54,911 nt of DNA from positions 1 to 54,911 of the forward strand of contig JASHTS010000025.1 of NCBI GenBank assembly GCA_030040425.1, written 5' to 3'. This DNA comes from Acidobacteriaceae bacterium (lineage in GTDB: Bacteria > Acidobacteriota > Terriglobia > Terriglobales > Acidobacteriaceae). Below the pieces are notes generated by a model, which was given only the letters and a program-made list of their open reading frames with translations, was not told the DNA's origin and searched no databases. The position numbers and the translations under genes are program-made. This document shows, one piece after another, positions 43,421 through 52,064 of this stretch (the stretch's first letter is position 1; the number at the start of each line of letters is the position of its first letter).

Positions 43421-45511
43421 CTACGTACCAGGACTTACAACGACAAGTTCGCGCAGCAGGAATGCATAATCGACCGCAATTTCCTTGAGGTAATCATAGC
43501 GCCCGCTGGCGCCGCCATGGCCGGCCTGCAGGTTCGTGACCAGCAGCAGGGGGTTCGCGTCGGTCTTGAGCGTGCGCAATTTGGCCACGTACTTCGCTGG
43601 CTCCCAGTACATCACCTGGCTGTCGTGCAGGCTGGTCTTGACCAGCATGGCCGGATACTCCTGCGGGCGGAGATTGTCATACGGAGAATAACTCAGCATG
43701 TACTTGAAGAAATCTTCCTGGTTCGGGTCGCCCCACTCTTCGTATTCGGGGACGGTGAGGGGCAGGGAAGCATCGAGCATGGTATTCATGACGTCGACAA
43801 AGGGCACATGCGAGAGCACCGCGCTGAAAAGCTCCGGGCGCATGTTCACGACCGCGCCCATCAACAGTCCTCCCGCCGATCCGCCCTCGATGGCCACGCG
43901 GTGCGGGTCGCCATAGCCGCTGGCCGTCAGGAGCTCCACGCAGGCAATAAAATCAGTGAACGTGTTTTGCTTCACCAGCATCTTGCCGGCATCGTGCCAG
44001 GGCTTGCCCAGGTCGCCCCCGCCGCGGATGTGCGCGTAGGCCATGACGACGCCGCGGTCAAGCAGGCTCAGACGATTCGAGTTGAAACCGAGCGGCAAGG
44101 CGTAGCCGTACGATCCGTAACCATAGACGTAGAGCGGATTGCGGCCCGGCTCGCGAGTGTCCTTTCGGTAGACGAGCGAGACCGGAACCTCGACGCCGTC
44201 CGCGGCTCGCGCGCGCACACGCTCGCTCGCATAGAGCGCGCGGTCGAATCCGCCGGGGATCTCAAGCTGCTTGAGCAGCGTGGATGCTTGCGCGGCTACG
44301 TCATATTCATAAACCGAGCTCGGCGTGACCAGCGACTGGTAGCCATAGCGGAAGGTCGCGGTGTCGAAGATGCGGTTGATGTGCGGATGCGCGCTGTAGG
44401 CCGGCTCGGGAAATGCGATCTCGCCGGCCGGCATGGCTTGCGGGCCCTCGCCCGCGAATTGCCACAGCCGCAGGCGCGGCAGGCCGTCTTCGCGCTCGCA
44501 GGCCACAAAAAAATCGCGGAAGAGATCGATCTCCTCGAGCATCACCTGGTCGCGGTGCGCGATCCTCTCGGTCCAATGCTCGCGGCCGGGCTCATTCTCC
44601 CGCGCGGTCACCAGCCGGAAGTTGCGCCCCCGGTCGTTGGTGCGGATGAACCACAGGCCGTTGCGGTGGTCGATCGAATACTCATGCTCGTCCTCGCGCG
44701 GCGCGATCAGGCGAAACCCGCCCTCGGGCGCATCGGCGCTGAGCACGCGGCATTCAGTGGTGGTGTGGCTGGCCGCTTCGAGCACCAGAAATTTGCCGTC
44801 CCGCGTGCGTCCCGCGCCCACATTGAAGCGCTCGTCGTCTTCCTGGTATATGAGCACGTCGCCGGCGTGCGGTGTTCCCAGGGTGTGACGCCAAAGCTGA
44901 TATTGGCGCTTCTGCTGCTCGTCTTCGACGGTATAGAACAACGTGCGGTTATCGGCCGCCCACGCCAGCGTGCCCACGCGCTCCACTTCTCCAGGCAGCG
45001 TCTCGCCGCTTTCGAGATCTTTGATATGCAGCGTGTACTGGCGAAAGCCGCGCGTATCGGTGGAATACGCCAGCCAGCGCCCGTTGTCGGAGATATCTGT
45101 GCCGCCGATGGCAAAGAAGGGAAAGCGCTCGGCGAGCATGTTTCCATCCAGGAGCACCTCCTCGGGCGCATCGGCGTCCGGCGCCGCATGCGCGCCGCGC
45201 TTGCGGCAATGAATCGCGTACTGCAGCCCCTCCTCGGTGCGCGAGTAATACCACCAGGCGCCATCGCGGAAGGGAACCGAAACATCGGTCTGCTTGATGT
45301 GGCTGAGCATCTCCTGGTAAAGCTCTTCGCGCAATGAGGCGAGCGGCGCCAATTGCGCGTCGGCGTAGGCGTTTTCGGCCTCGAGATACTCGGTCACCTG
45401 CGGGTTTTCGCGATCGCGCAGCCAGGCGTAGTCGTCGCGCAGCACCACGCCGTGGATGCGGGTTTCCGTGGGTTGTTTGCGGGCGAGGGGCGGGGTGGAA
45501 AGCTCGGTCAT
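43421..45511 (-). CDS. Oligopeptidase B (S9A family)
   Basis: A 696-residue cytoplasmic serine peptidase that cuts peptides after basic residues. The N-terminus PLARKQPTETRIHGVVLRDD and YAWLRD is typical, the beta-propeller follows, and the hydrolase domain has YGYALPLGFNSNRLSLLDRG, the nucleophile in EGGSAGGLLMG (S about 543) and the His in LQAGHGGASGRYD. No signal peptide is present. I choose ATG 45511 because TACACT (45519-45524) lies 7 nt upstream; ATG 45517 would then fall before the predicted RNA start. Confidence 0.92.
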   Translation of the reverse strand: MTELSTPPLARKQPTETRIHGVVLRDDYAWLRDRENPQVTEYLEAENAYADAQLAPLASLREELYQEMLSHIKQTDVSVPFRDGAWWYYSRTEEGLQYAIHCRKRGAHAAPDADAPEEVLLDGNMLAERFPFFAIGGTDISDNGRWLAYSTDTRGFRQYTLHIKDLESGETLPGEVERVGTLAWAADNRTLFYTVEDEQQKRQYQLWRHTLGTPHAGDVLIYQEDDERFNVGAGRTRDGKFLVLEAASHTTTECRVLSADAPEGGFRLIAPREDEHEYSIDHRNGLWFIRTNDRGRNFRLVTARENEPGREHWTERIAHRDQVMLEEIDLFRDFFVACEREDGLPRLRLWQFAGEGPQAMPAGEIAFPEPAYSAHPHINRIFDTATFRYGYQSLVTPSSVYEYDVAAQASTLLKQLEIPGGFDRALYASERVRARAADGVEVPVSLVYRKDTREPGRNPLYVYGYGSYGYALPLGFNSNRLSLLDRGVVMAYAHIRGGGDLGKPWHDAGKMLVKQNTFTDFIACVELLTASGYGDPHRVAIEGGSAGGLLMGAVVNMRPELFSAVLSHVPFVDVMNTMLDASLPLTVPEYEEWGDPNQEDFFKYMLSYSPYDNLRPQEYPAMLVKTSLHDSQVMYWEPAKYVAKLRTLKTDANPLLLVTNLQAGHGGASGRYDYLKEIAVDYAFLLRELVVVSPGT

Positions 45512-45606
45512 CTTCATCAGTGTAGTCGGCGGGATGCAGCGCAGGACCGGCGGCGGAGCGATGATGGCGGAACCGAGCGCGGCGCGAACACGTACAATAA
45601 ATTGCA

Positions 45607-46437
45607 ATGAACCCTTGTCGGCGCGCACATGGGGCACGCGTTCTGTCGCTTCTGCTGTTCCTGGCGGCTGTTCTCGCCTGCTTTCCTCGTGCGCCGCGCG
45701 CCGAGCCGATCGCCAGCCTGCCCCAACCCACCGACTACGTGAGCGACTTTGCCCACGTGCTCTCGCCCGATGCGGTCGCGCGCATCGACTCCATCTGCGC
45801 GCAGCTCGATCACTCCGCGGCCAACGCCGAGCTGGCCGTGGTGACCGTTCACGATCTTGACGGCGACGACGCGGCCGATTATGCCAACCAGCTGGAAGAC
45901 CACTGGAAGATGGGCAACAAGGGCGAGAACCGCTATGCGATGGTTCTGCTTGCGGTAGCCGACCGCAAGTACCGCATCGAGGTTGGCTACGGGCTCGAAG
46001 GCATTTTGAACGACGCCAAGGTCGGCGACATCGGCCGGACCATGATTCCCGACCTGCGCGCCGGTGACTATAACGGCGCCATCCTGCTGGCCGTGGGCCA
46101 GGTGGCGCAAGACATCGCTGCCGACGCCAACGTCACGCTCAACCAGAACCTGCCGGCTGCGCCCGAAGCGAGCCAGCCGGTCGAGGACCACGGCTCCGTG
46201 CTGGGCAAGTTGATCCTGCTTATCGTCGTCCTGGTCTTTTTCGGCGGCTTTTCGCTGTTGCGTATGCTTTTTGGCTTCGGCCTCTTTTTCGGCGGCTGGG
46301 GCGGAGGTGGCTGGCGCGGCGGCGGCCTGGGCGGCTGGGGCGGCGGTGGATTTGGCGGGGGCGGGGGTGGCGGATTCGGCGGATTTGGCGGCGCGGGCGG
46401 AGGATTTGGCGGCGGCGGCGCAGGGGGAAGCTGGTGA
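45607..46437 (+). CDS. TPM domain protein (YgcG family)
   Basis: A 276-residue exported membrane protein. The signal peptide (about residues 1-32) is followed by the TPM domain at about 40-165 (YVSDFAHVLSPDAVARID, ELAVVTVHDLDGDDAADYAN, NRYAMVLLAVADRKYRIEVG, YGLEGILNDAKVGDIGR). Next are one membrane segment (LILLIVVLVFFGGFSLLRML) and a glycine-rich tail. Family members have acid phosphatase activity in some plants or assist membrane proteins; the bacterial role is unclear. TACAAT lies 8 nt before the ATG. A LemA gene follows by 87 bp, a common pairing. Confidence 0.85.
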   Translation: MNPCRRAHGARVLSLLLFLAAVLACFPRAPRAEPIASLPQPTDYVSDFAHVLSPDAVARIDSICAQLDHSAANAELAVVTVHDLDGDDAADYANQLEDHWKMGNKGENRYAMVLLAVADRKYRIEVGYGLEGILNDAKVGDIGRTMIPDLRAGDYNGAILLAVGQVAQDIAADANVTLNQNLPAAPEASQPVEDHGSVLGKLILLIVVLVFFGGFSLLRMLFGFGLFFGGWGGGGWRGGGLGGWGGGGFGGGGGGGFGGFGGAGGGFGGGGAGGSW

Positions 46438-46524
46438 AGGACAGCTTTCAGCCTCTTGTGCTGGAGCCGGGAGCCGACGGTTGAGAGCTGAGGGTCTTAA
46501 GTTTGCGAAGGAGAATCGAAAGCG

Positions 46525-47103
46525 ATGAGCAAGGGACTTGGAATTACGCTGGCTGTGGTGGGTGTGCTGGTTCTGGTGGCCCTGCTGGTGGGCGGCAGCT
46601 ACGTGAGCGCGAAGAACCAGATGGTGGCCAAGGACCAGATCGTGAAGACGGCATGGTCTGAGGTGGATGTGCAGCTCGAGCGCCGGGCTGACCTGATTCC
46701 CAACCTGGTGGAGACGGTGAAGGGATTCACCAAGGAAGAGAGCAGCGTGTTTACTGAAGTGGCCCAGGCCCGCGACGGCCTGATGAACGCGCAGACGCCG
46801 CAGGACAAGATCGCTGCCAACGGCCAGCTCGACAACGCCCTGGCCAAGGTCCTGGTGCTTACGGAGAATTATCCGCAGCTGCGCTCGAGCGACCAGTTCA
46901 TGCGTTTGCAGGACGAATTGGCGGGCACGGAAAACCGCATCGCCGTGGCCCGGAAGCGCTATAACGAAGCCCTGCAGGACTACAACACCTTCGTGCTGCA
47001 GTTCCCCAACAGCATCTGGGCCGGTATGGCCGGCTTCCACCAGAACAGCACCTATTTCAGCGCCAGCCCCGCGGCGCAGCAGGTGCCGCAGGTCAAGTTC
47101 TAG
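46525..47103 (+). CDS. LemA family protein
   Basis: A 192-residue protein with an N-terminal membrane helix (residues 5-25) and the LemA four-helix body: KTAWSEVDVQLERRADLIPN, LVETVKGFTKEESSVFTEVA, VLVLTENYPQLRSSDQFMRL and QDELAGTENRIAVARKRYNE. The function is unknown; LemA and TPM genes occur together in many bacteria. GAAGGAGA lies about 10 nt before the ATG. A hairpin follows the gene. Confidence 0.92.
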   Translation: MSKGLGITLAVVGVLVLVALLVGGSYVSAKNQMVAKDQIVKTAWSEVDVQLERRADLIPNLVETVKGFTKEESSVFTEVAQARDGLMNAQTPQDKIAANGQLDNALAKVLVLTENYPQLRSSDQFMRLQDELAGTENRIAVARKRYNEALQDYNTFVLQFPNSIWAGMAGFHQNSTYFSASPAAQQVPQVKF

Positions 47104-47127
47104 CCGGCGAGCTCACGCAGACGAAGA

Positions 47128-47153
47128 GGCCATCCCGCATCCCCGGGATGGCC
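47128..47153 (+). terminator. Hairpin after lemA
   Basis: GGCCATCCCG pairs perfectly with CGGGATGGCC around a six-base loop, 25 nt after the stop codon. No T-run follows, so it may act as an mRNA end stabiliser or a weak terminator between convergent genes. Confidence 0.6.
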
Positions 47154-47181
47154 CTGATGGATCCGCTTTCCGCGGCGGGGC

Positions 47182-47526
47182 TTATTTGTAGGAGCCGATG
47201 GCGCTGGCTTCGTCGTCGTAGATATCGAAGACGGTGTAGAGCTTGGTCAGCTGCAGCACGTCGTGGACCCTCTTGGTCAACTTGAGCAGTTTCAGGCTGG
47301 CGCTCTGGTTCTTCGATGTGGTGTAGGCGCTCACCAGCTCGCCCAGGCCCGAGCTGTCGATGTAGCTCACGTCGCCCATGTTGAGCAGAATATTCTTTTG
47401 CCCCTTGCCGATCAGGTCGCGAATGGCGTCGCGCAACTGCACGCTGCCTTCCCCCAGCGTGATCCGCCCGCTCAGGTCCAAAACGGTGACGCCGTCAACT
47501 TCACGCGAAGCAATAGTCAATGCCAC
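47182..47526 (-). CDS. STAS domain anti-sigma factor antagonist (RsbV-like)
   Basis: A 114-residue STAS protein. The phosphorylation segment is VSYIDSSGLGELV (S58 or S59). It would bind the RsbW-like kinase and release its partner when dephosphorylated. It starts at GTG 47526 with AAGGAGG about 8 nt upstream. The kinase gene lies 129 bp upstream on the same strand. No sigma factor or PP2C phosphatase gene is in the window. Confidence 0.9.
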   Translation of the reverse strand: MALTIASREVDGVTVLDLSGRITLGEGSVQLRDAIRDLIGKGQKNILLNMGDVSYIDSSGLGELVSAYTTSKNQSASLKLLKLTKRVHDVLQLTKLYTVFDIYDDEASAIGSYK

Positions 47527-47655
47527 GGATGATCCTCCTTCTTCGGTTTATTTCGGTTATAGCACTCGCCGCCGGATCCAGGGCGGAAAACTCCGCGAGC
47601 CGGGCCGGCTGCCCGGCGAAAATCGCGCCCGGCCCATCCCTTCCCCGGCAAATGC

Positions 47656-48120
47656 TCAGGTTTTTTCTCCCGCCGGCGCCAGGTGCTTGACCAGCGTCAA
47701 TTCGGTCCCCGGATGCAATTGACGAAAGTGTACCTCATCCATCAGGGAGCGGATGAGGAAGATGCCGCGCCCGCTGCTCTTGAGCACGTTTTCCGGCGCC
47801 AGCGGATTGGGCAGGTGATCGGGATCGAATCCATGTCCCTCGTCGGCCACAATAAAAACCAGATCGTTTCCCGTGTTCTCAAGCGACCCCTCGATCTTGC
47901 GCTTGGGATCGTACTCGTTTCCGTGCAGAACGGCGTTCACCGTGGCTTCGCGCACCGCCATGGTCACATGGAAAACCTCATCCTCGTCGAGGCCGGCGCC
48001 GGCGGCCATCTTCTCCGCTGCCGACTCCACCACGCCCACGCTGTCCATCGTGGAGTCCAGCCGAAAACTCCACCTGTCTCTGTTCGGTGCGCTCACCGGG
48101 TGCGTTCCGCCTTCGCTCAA
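47656..48120 (-). CDS. RsbW-like anti-sigma factor / serine kinase
   Basis: A 154-residue GHKL ATPase. The N box is REATVNAVLHGN, G1 is DEGHGFDPDHLPNP, and G2 is SSGRGIFLIRSLMDEV. It would phosphorylate the STAS protein and hold a sigma factor or another partner. The start is uncertain: TTG 48120 opens the frame, and GTG 48096 is also possible; the fold begins at WSFRLDSTMDSV shortly after. Together with the STAS gene it makes a partner-switch module. Confidence 0.87.
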   Translation of the reverse strand: MSEGGTHPVSAPNRDRWSFRLDSTMDSVGVVESAAEKMAAGAGLDEDEVFHVTMAVREATVNAVLHGNEYDPKRKIEGSLENTGNDLVFIVADEGHGFDPDHLPNPLAPENVLKSSGRGIFLIRSLMDEVHFRQLHPGTELTLVKHLAPAGEKT

Positions 48121-48280
48121 GCCCGTCTGCAGCTTGCTCGCAGTTTCAGGTCTCCATGCGATTGTGTCAAGAGGATCGGCGGCGGCCGCCGGCGCACCCC
48201 ATCGAACTCAGCACATCAGAAAACCGCCCGCAAGCCCGCCGGAAAGGCGCTACACTCAACCGGGGAGATCGCACGCAGCG

Positions 48281-49537
48281 ATGGAGCCACGCACTTCAAT
48301 CCGCGTCAGCCTCACCGCCCTGCTGGGCACGCCGGTCACGGACGCGCAGGGCCAGCTCCGCGGCAGGCTCAAGGACATTGCCGTGGCCACGGGCCCCGAT
48401 GCCGGCAAAGTGGCCGGCCTGGTGCTCAAGACCAAAACCGGCCTCGCTCTGGTGCCCTCGCAGGAGGCCAGAGAAACCCCCGCGGGCACGCTCGAGCTGC
48501 GCTCGCCGGATTCTCTGGCGCCGCTCAAGGACGAGGGGAATTTTCTCTTTCTTCAGCGGGATCTCATCGATCGCCAGATCATCGATGTTCACGGCCGTAA
48601 AGTGGTCCGCGTCAACGACGTCGATCTCGAATGGCACGACCGGGACGGCTCCAGCCTGCTGCGCGTGGCCGAAGTCGAGGTGGGCCTGCGCGGCTTTATT
48701 CGCCAAATCTTCAAAGGCGTCTTGCCCCGGGTCAGACTGGAGGCCGTTTCGCGCAAATTCGCCCCCCGCGGCATTCCCTGGCAGTTCGTCGATGTGATCG
48801 AGGTCGATCCCGCGCGGCGCGTCAAGCTGCGTATCGAGAACGAGCGCCTGGCGGAGATGCACCCTTCGGATCTGGCGGAGATTCTCGAAGACCTGGCTCC
48901 GGCCGAGCGCGAGGCCGTCTTTACCTCGCTCGACGAAGAAGTGGCCGCCGAGGCGCTCGAGGAGGTCGAGCCCAAGCTGCAGAAGGCGCTGCTCGAGAAG
49001 CTCGACGAGGAGCGTATCGCCGACATCGTGGAAGAGATGGATCCTGGCGCCGCCGCCGACCTGCTTGCCGAGTTGCCGGAAGAGCAGTCCGAGGCCATTC
49101 TCGAGGAGATGCAGCCGGAGGAGCGGCAGGAGGTGGAAGAGCTGCTCGAGTTCGACGAGCATTCCGCCGCGGGCTACATGACCACCGATTTTGTCTACGT
49201 GGGCACGGATGCCAGCGTGGGCCAGGGCGTGCAGGCGCTGCGCAGCTTCGACGGCGACCCGGAAAGCGTGACCGACATCTTCCTGCTCGACGAAAAACGC
49301 GTGCTGCGCGGCTCCGTTTCGCTGGCCCGCATGGTCATGTCGCAGCCGGAGACGCGTCTGAGCGTGCTCAGCGAGCCCCGCGTCCTCTCCTGCCCCGCCG
49401 ATCTTAACCAGAATGAGCTGGCCGAGCTCTTCGACAAGTACAACCTGCATTCGCTGCCCGTGGTCGATGCACAGGAGCGCATGGTAGGCGTGGTTCAGGC
49501 CGACCAGGTAATCAGCTTTTTGCGCGAGCGGCTCTGA
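48281..49537 (+). CDS. PRC-barrel-like / MgtE-N / CBS protein without channel domain
   Basis: A 418-residue soluble protein. Residues 1-160 resemble PRC-barrel units (LLGTPVTDAQGQLRGRLKDI, IIDVHGRKVVRVNDVDLEW). Residues 193-295 are an MgtE N-domain of acidic helical repeats (HPSDLAEILEDLAPAEREAV, VEPKLQKALLEKLDEERIAD, MDPGAAADLLAELPEEQSEA). Residues 300-418 are a CBS pair ending in VDAQERMVGVVQADQVISFL. The MgtE membrane channel is absent, so it is a lone magnesium-type sensor. GGGGAG lies 15 nt before the ATG; GCTACACT lies 24 nt upstream. Confidence 0.85.
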   Translation: MEPRTSIRVSLTALLGTPVTDAQGQLRGRLKDIAVATGPDAGKVAGLVLKTKTGLALVPSQEARETPAGTLELRSPDSLAPLKDEGNFLFLQRDLIDRQIIDVHGRKVVRVNDVDLEWHDRDGSSLLRVAEVEVGLRGFIRQIFKGVLPRVRLEAVSRKFAPRGIPWQFVDVIEVDPARRVKLRIENERLAEMHPSDLAEILEDLAPAEREAVFTSLDEEVAAEALEEVEPKLQKALLEKLDEERIADIVEEMDPGAAADLLAELPEEQSEAILEEMQPEERQEVEELLEFDEHSAAGYMTTDFVYVGTDASVGQGVQALRSFDGDPESVTDIFLLDEKRVLRGSVSLARMVMSQPETRLSVLSEPRVLSCPADLNQNELAELFDKYNLHSLPVVDAQERMVGVVQADQVISFLRERL

Positions 49538-49604
49538 GTTCCGCGTCTGCCTTCGGGTCCTTCCTTCCAAGCCGTCCGGCGGCATCTAATCGGTTAATTG
49601 GCGC

Positions 49605-49625
49605 AGTCTAGCCCGATGCTAGACT
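49605..49625. repeat. Perfect 8 bp inverted repeat after the MgtE-N/CBS gene
   Basis: AGTCTAGC (49605-49612) and GCTAGACT (49618-49625) flank CCGAT. It lies 68 nt past one stop codon and 130 nt before the next start. The right arm also reads as a -10 (TAGACT), so it may be an operator or a weak terminator. Confidence 0.5.
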
Positions 49626-49755
49626 TGACCCATCGTCCACACGGCAGGCTCGGCCTTTTGCGTTTGAGCCGCTTGTTGCGCTCCTGCATCCATCGGAGTC
49701 CGGGACGCAGCCCGATTCGAGCGCAAGGCCCGGCGGCAGGTCAACGGGAGGATGA

Positions 49756-50367
49756 ATGCTCGACCCCGCGAATCGGTGGCGCCCGGTGACGACGGAGTAC
49801 CAGGAAGAGCTGGCTCCGCCCAAGCGCCGTTCCCTGCGCGACCGCCTGCGGAAAAAACGCGGCGCCGGCAAAGCCGACCCCGCTCCGGCAGAGGGTGGAA
49901 TGCCGGCCGGCATCCTGGGCATCACCTGGTTCTATCTGCTCAGCGCCGCCGCCTATTTCCTCTCGGGCTCGGTGCTGCTTTCGTTCCCGCTCTCCGATTT
50001 TGCCTACAAGGTCATGCGCCACAGCCACGCGCTGATCCCGTTTCCAGTTCGCCAACTCGAAAACGTTCCCTTCGTCAATGTGCTCGCCGAGTCGCTCTTC
50101 ATCATGGCTGTGGTTTCGGCCGCAGTGGCCGTGCTGTGGATCGCCCACTCGCGGGCGGCTTTCGGGATCACGCTCTGCTACGCCGCGGCGTGGCTGGTGC
50201 GCAACGCATTTTACCTGGTTGCCGGCCGCTTCGGGCTGAGCATGCCCCCGCTTGCTCCCGGCGCGCGCACCTGGCTGCTTCTCGACTCGCTGGCGGAAGC
50301 GCTGATCTTTGGCTACCTCGCCCTGCATCTCCGCGCAGCGCGGAGCGGGCCGAAACTCAGAAGCTGA
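49756..50367 (+). CDS. Membrane protein, first of two tandem paralogues
   Basis: A 203-residue protein. A soluble N-terminus (RWRPVTTEYQEEL, then basic KKRRGAGK-like residues) is followed by four membrane helices. Between helices 1 and 2 lies SHALIPFPVRQLENVPFVNV and then LAES. I do not recognise the family. The next gene shares this layout and the motifs W-[RK]-P-V-T-x2-Y-Q and H-S-[HR]-[AS]-L-I-P-F-x-V-R. GGGAGGATGA lies just before the ATG. Confidence 0.75.
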   Translation: MLDPANRWRPVTTEYQEELAPPKRRSLRDRLRKKRGAGKADPAPAEGGMPAGILGITWFYLLSAAAYFLSGSVLLSFPLSDFAYKVMRHSHALIPFPVRQLENVPFVNVLAESLFIMAVVSAAVAVLWIAHSRAAFGITLCYAAAWLVRNAFYLVAGRFGLSMPPLAPGARTWLLLDSLAEALIFGYLALHLRAARSGPKLRS

Positions 50368-50451
50368 ATTTCCATGGCCGGTGCTATAGTGGTGGGCAAT
50401 CTTTCGCAGTTCCCATGCACGCAGTGAAAGCAGTATGGGCCGAGGTGTGCC

Positions 50452-51090
50452 ATGCCGAACGAGAACCCTGCCGGGGAGAGCGCCGCTCCTGAGCTCGTCA
50501 ACACCTGGAAGCCGGTAACCGATTTATACCAGGACACCGCCGCGCCGGACGTGCCCGCACCTCCTCCCGTGCCGGTGGCAGGCCAACCGCCGGCGCAGAC
50601 AGCAAAGGTATTTCAGGAGCGCAAGCTGCCCATCCCCATCGCCATCGTGGGAGGGTTCTACGCCTTGCGCGCCGTTGTGTTTCTGGTCTTCGCCTCCATT
50701 CTCGGCTCGCACCCGGATTCGAGTCTTGCGGCGCTGCTCATTGGCCACTCGCGTTCGCTCATTCCTTTCCAAGTGCGCGAGACCGGCGGCCACGTGCCCG
50801 CCGATCTGCTCGCCGAGGCGATGGTCGTCACCGCTATTCTTTCCATCGTCGTCAGCGTCATGTGGTTCGTGCGCTGGTGGCGCATCCGCTGGATCACCAT
50901 GTTCTACGCGGGCGTCTCCCTTTTCCGCACCGTGCTTTACTTCCTCAGCGACAAGGCTGCCGGGCTCACCACCCAGCTCACTCCCGACCAGAAGCAGGCT
51001 CTTTCGCTGGCCTGCGCCGTGAATCTCTTCGTGCTGTGCTATCTGGCCTTCTATCCCGGCGTGGCGCAGGCTTTCGAACAGCGACGCTAG
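50452..51090 (+). CDS. Membrane protein, second of two tandem paralogues
   Basis: A 212-residue protein with a proline-rich soluble N-terminus (TWKPVTDLYQDTAAPDVPAP) and four membrane helices. HSRSLIPFQVRETGGHVPAD and LLAEA align with the preceding gene, as do the later FYAGVSLFRTVLYFLSDK and its counterpart CYAAAWLVRNAFYLVAG. The function is unknown. GAGGTG lies about 5 nt before the ATG. GCTATAGT (50383-50390) may be its own promoter. Confidence 0.75.
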   Translation: MPNENPAGESAAPELVNTWKPVTDLYQDTAAPDVPAPPPVPVAGQPPAQTAKVFQERKLPIPIAIVGGFYALRAVVFLVFASILGSHPDSSLAALLIGHSRSLIPFQVRETGGHVPADLLAEAMVVTAILSIVVSVMWFVRWWRIRWITMFYAGVSLFRTVLYFLSDKAAGLTTQLTPDQKQALSLACAVNLFVLCYLAFYPGVAQAFEQRR

Positions 51091-51104
51091 GGCCTGCTCC
51101 CGCT

Positions 51105-51461
51105 TCAGTTTCGGCCGGCATCCTCTTCAGCGAGCAGCCGGCCGAGGCGATCGAGCTTCTTCTCCCACGCGGTGCGGTGATCGCGAATCCACTGTTCGAG
51201 GGCGCGAAAGCCCGCCGTCTCTATGCGGCAGCTGCGCACGCGTCCAAGCTTTTCCGTGTGCACCAGCCGCGCCTCTTCGAGAATCTGCAGGTGCTGCATC
51301 ACGGCCGTCACGGTGATGCCCAGCGGCTCCGCTAACCCGGAAACAGTCATGGGCCTGTCCACGAGTTGATCGAGAATGGCGCGGCGGGTTCGATCGCCGA
51401 GCGCGTGAAACAGCTGGTCGATATCGATGGAACGGTCGCGGTCGATGGGACGGTCGCGCAT
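51105..51461 (-). CDS. ArsR family transcriptional regulator, second copy
   Basis: A 118-residue winged-helix regulator (LFHALGDRTRRAILDQLVDR, MTVSGLAEPLGITVTAVMQH as recognition helix, VHTEKLGRVRSCRIETAGFR). There are no cysteines for metal sensing in the recognition helix. The N-terminus repeats Asp-Arg and Ile-Asp units (RDRPIDRDRSIDIDQ). I choose ATG 51461 because AGGGG lies about 7 nt upstream and the fold begins soon after. It follows the SRPBCC gene by 10 bp, the reverse of the order at 9505-10286. Confidence 0.88.
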   Translation of the reverse strand: MRDRPIDRDRSIDIDQLFHALGDRTRRAILDQLVDRPMTVSGLAEPLGITVTAVMQHLQILEEARLVHTEKLGRVRSCRIETAGFRALEQWIRDHRTAWEKKLDRLGRLLAEEDAGRN

Positions 51462-51471
51462 CGGGACACCC

Positions 51472-51951
51472 CTACCGCGCCAGATCCTTTGCCAGCCGTG
51501 CAATGAGCCCGCGCCAGCCCATCTCGATCATCTTCACCCCGTCCGGCCAGTCGATATAAGTTCCCTGATGCGTGAGGACCACATCCGTGCCATTTTCCGT
51601 GGGCACAAACTCGAAGGTCGCCAGCATCACCACGATGGGCTTCCCGTTCAACGACATCTTCGACGTCATCACAATCCGCTGCTCGGTCTCGATGTCCTGA
51701 TACACGCTTTCGTTGGCGATCACCGAGCCGGCAATGGGATGACCCTCCTTGAAGCGATAGCGGAACTGTTCGCTTCCGCCCTCACGAAAATCCATGTGAA
51801 ATTCCTGGATCTCGTGCTCGCCGCCCTCGGCGTACCAGCGGCGCTTCAATGCCGGCTGGGCAAAGGCGGAGAAGACGCGCGCCGGGCGCCAGGGAAAGTT
51901 GTGTTCGATGACGAAGGTGTTGTGCAGAATCTTCGATTCAGTGGCGGTCAT
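51472..51951 (-). CDS. SRPBCC (AHSA1-like) domain protein, second copy
   Basis: A 159-residue AHSA1-type pocket protein (NTFVIEHNFPWRPARVFSAF, ALKRRWYAEGG, MDFREGGSEQFRYRF, IVMTSKMSLNGKPIVVMLAT, DVVLTHQGTYIDWPDGVKMI). The ligand is unknown. GCAGGAGGA lies 5 nt before the ATG, one of the strongest ribosome sites here. The promoter upstream is overlapped by two near-identical 18 bp sites, so the arsR-SRPBCC unit is probably repressed by its own regulator. Confidence 0.88.
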   Translation of the reverse strand: MTATESKILHNTFVIEHNFPWRPARVFSAFAQPALKRRWYAEGGEHEIQEFHMDFREGGSEQFRYRFKEGHPIAGSVIANESVYQDIETEQRIVMTSKMSLNGKPIVVMLATFEFVPTENGTDVVLTHQGTYIDWPDGVKMIEMGWRGLIARLAKDLAR

Positions 51952-51977
51952 AAATTCCTCCTGCGGAGAGATTACTT

Positions 51978-52035
51978 AAGCAACAACTTCAGTATCCGGC
52001 AGGCTCGAACAATAGTCAAGTGAAAACTTCAGTGT
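51978..52035 (-). promoter_or_regulatory. Promoter with two direct-repeat operator sites
   Basis: On the minus strand TTGACT (52014-52019), a 17 nt spacer and GATACT (51991-51996) form the promoter of SRPBCC-arsR. On the plus strand AAGCAACAACTTCAGTAT (51978-51995) and AAGTGAAAACTTCAGTGT (52018-52035) match at 14 of 18 positions and are 40 bp apart. One covers the -10 and the other the -35. Confidence 0.6.
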
Positions 52036-52064
52036 TTTGAAAAATTCTTTGGGGAGCGCCCCAA

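Noticed and set aside
43517-45337. 606-codon plus-strand frame over the oligopeptidase B gene
   Set aside because: Antisense artefact; the opposite strand has an intact S9A peptidase.
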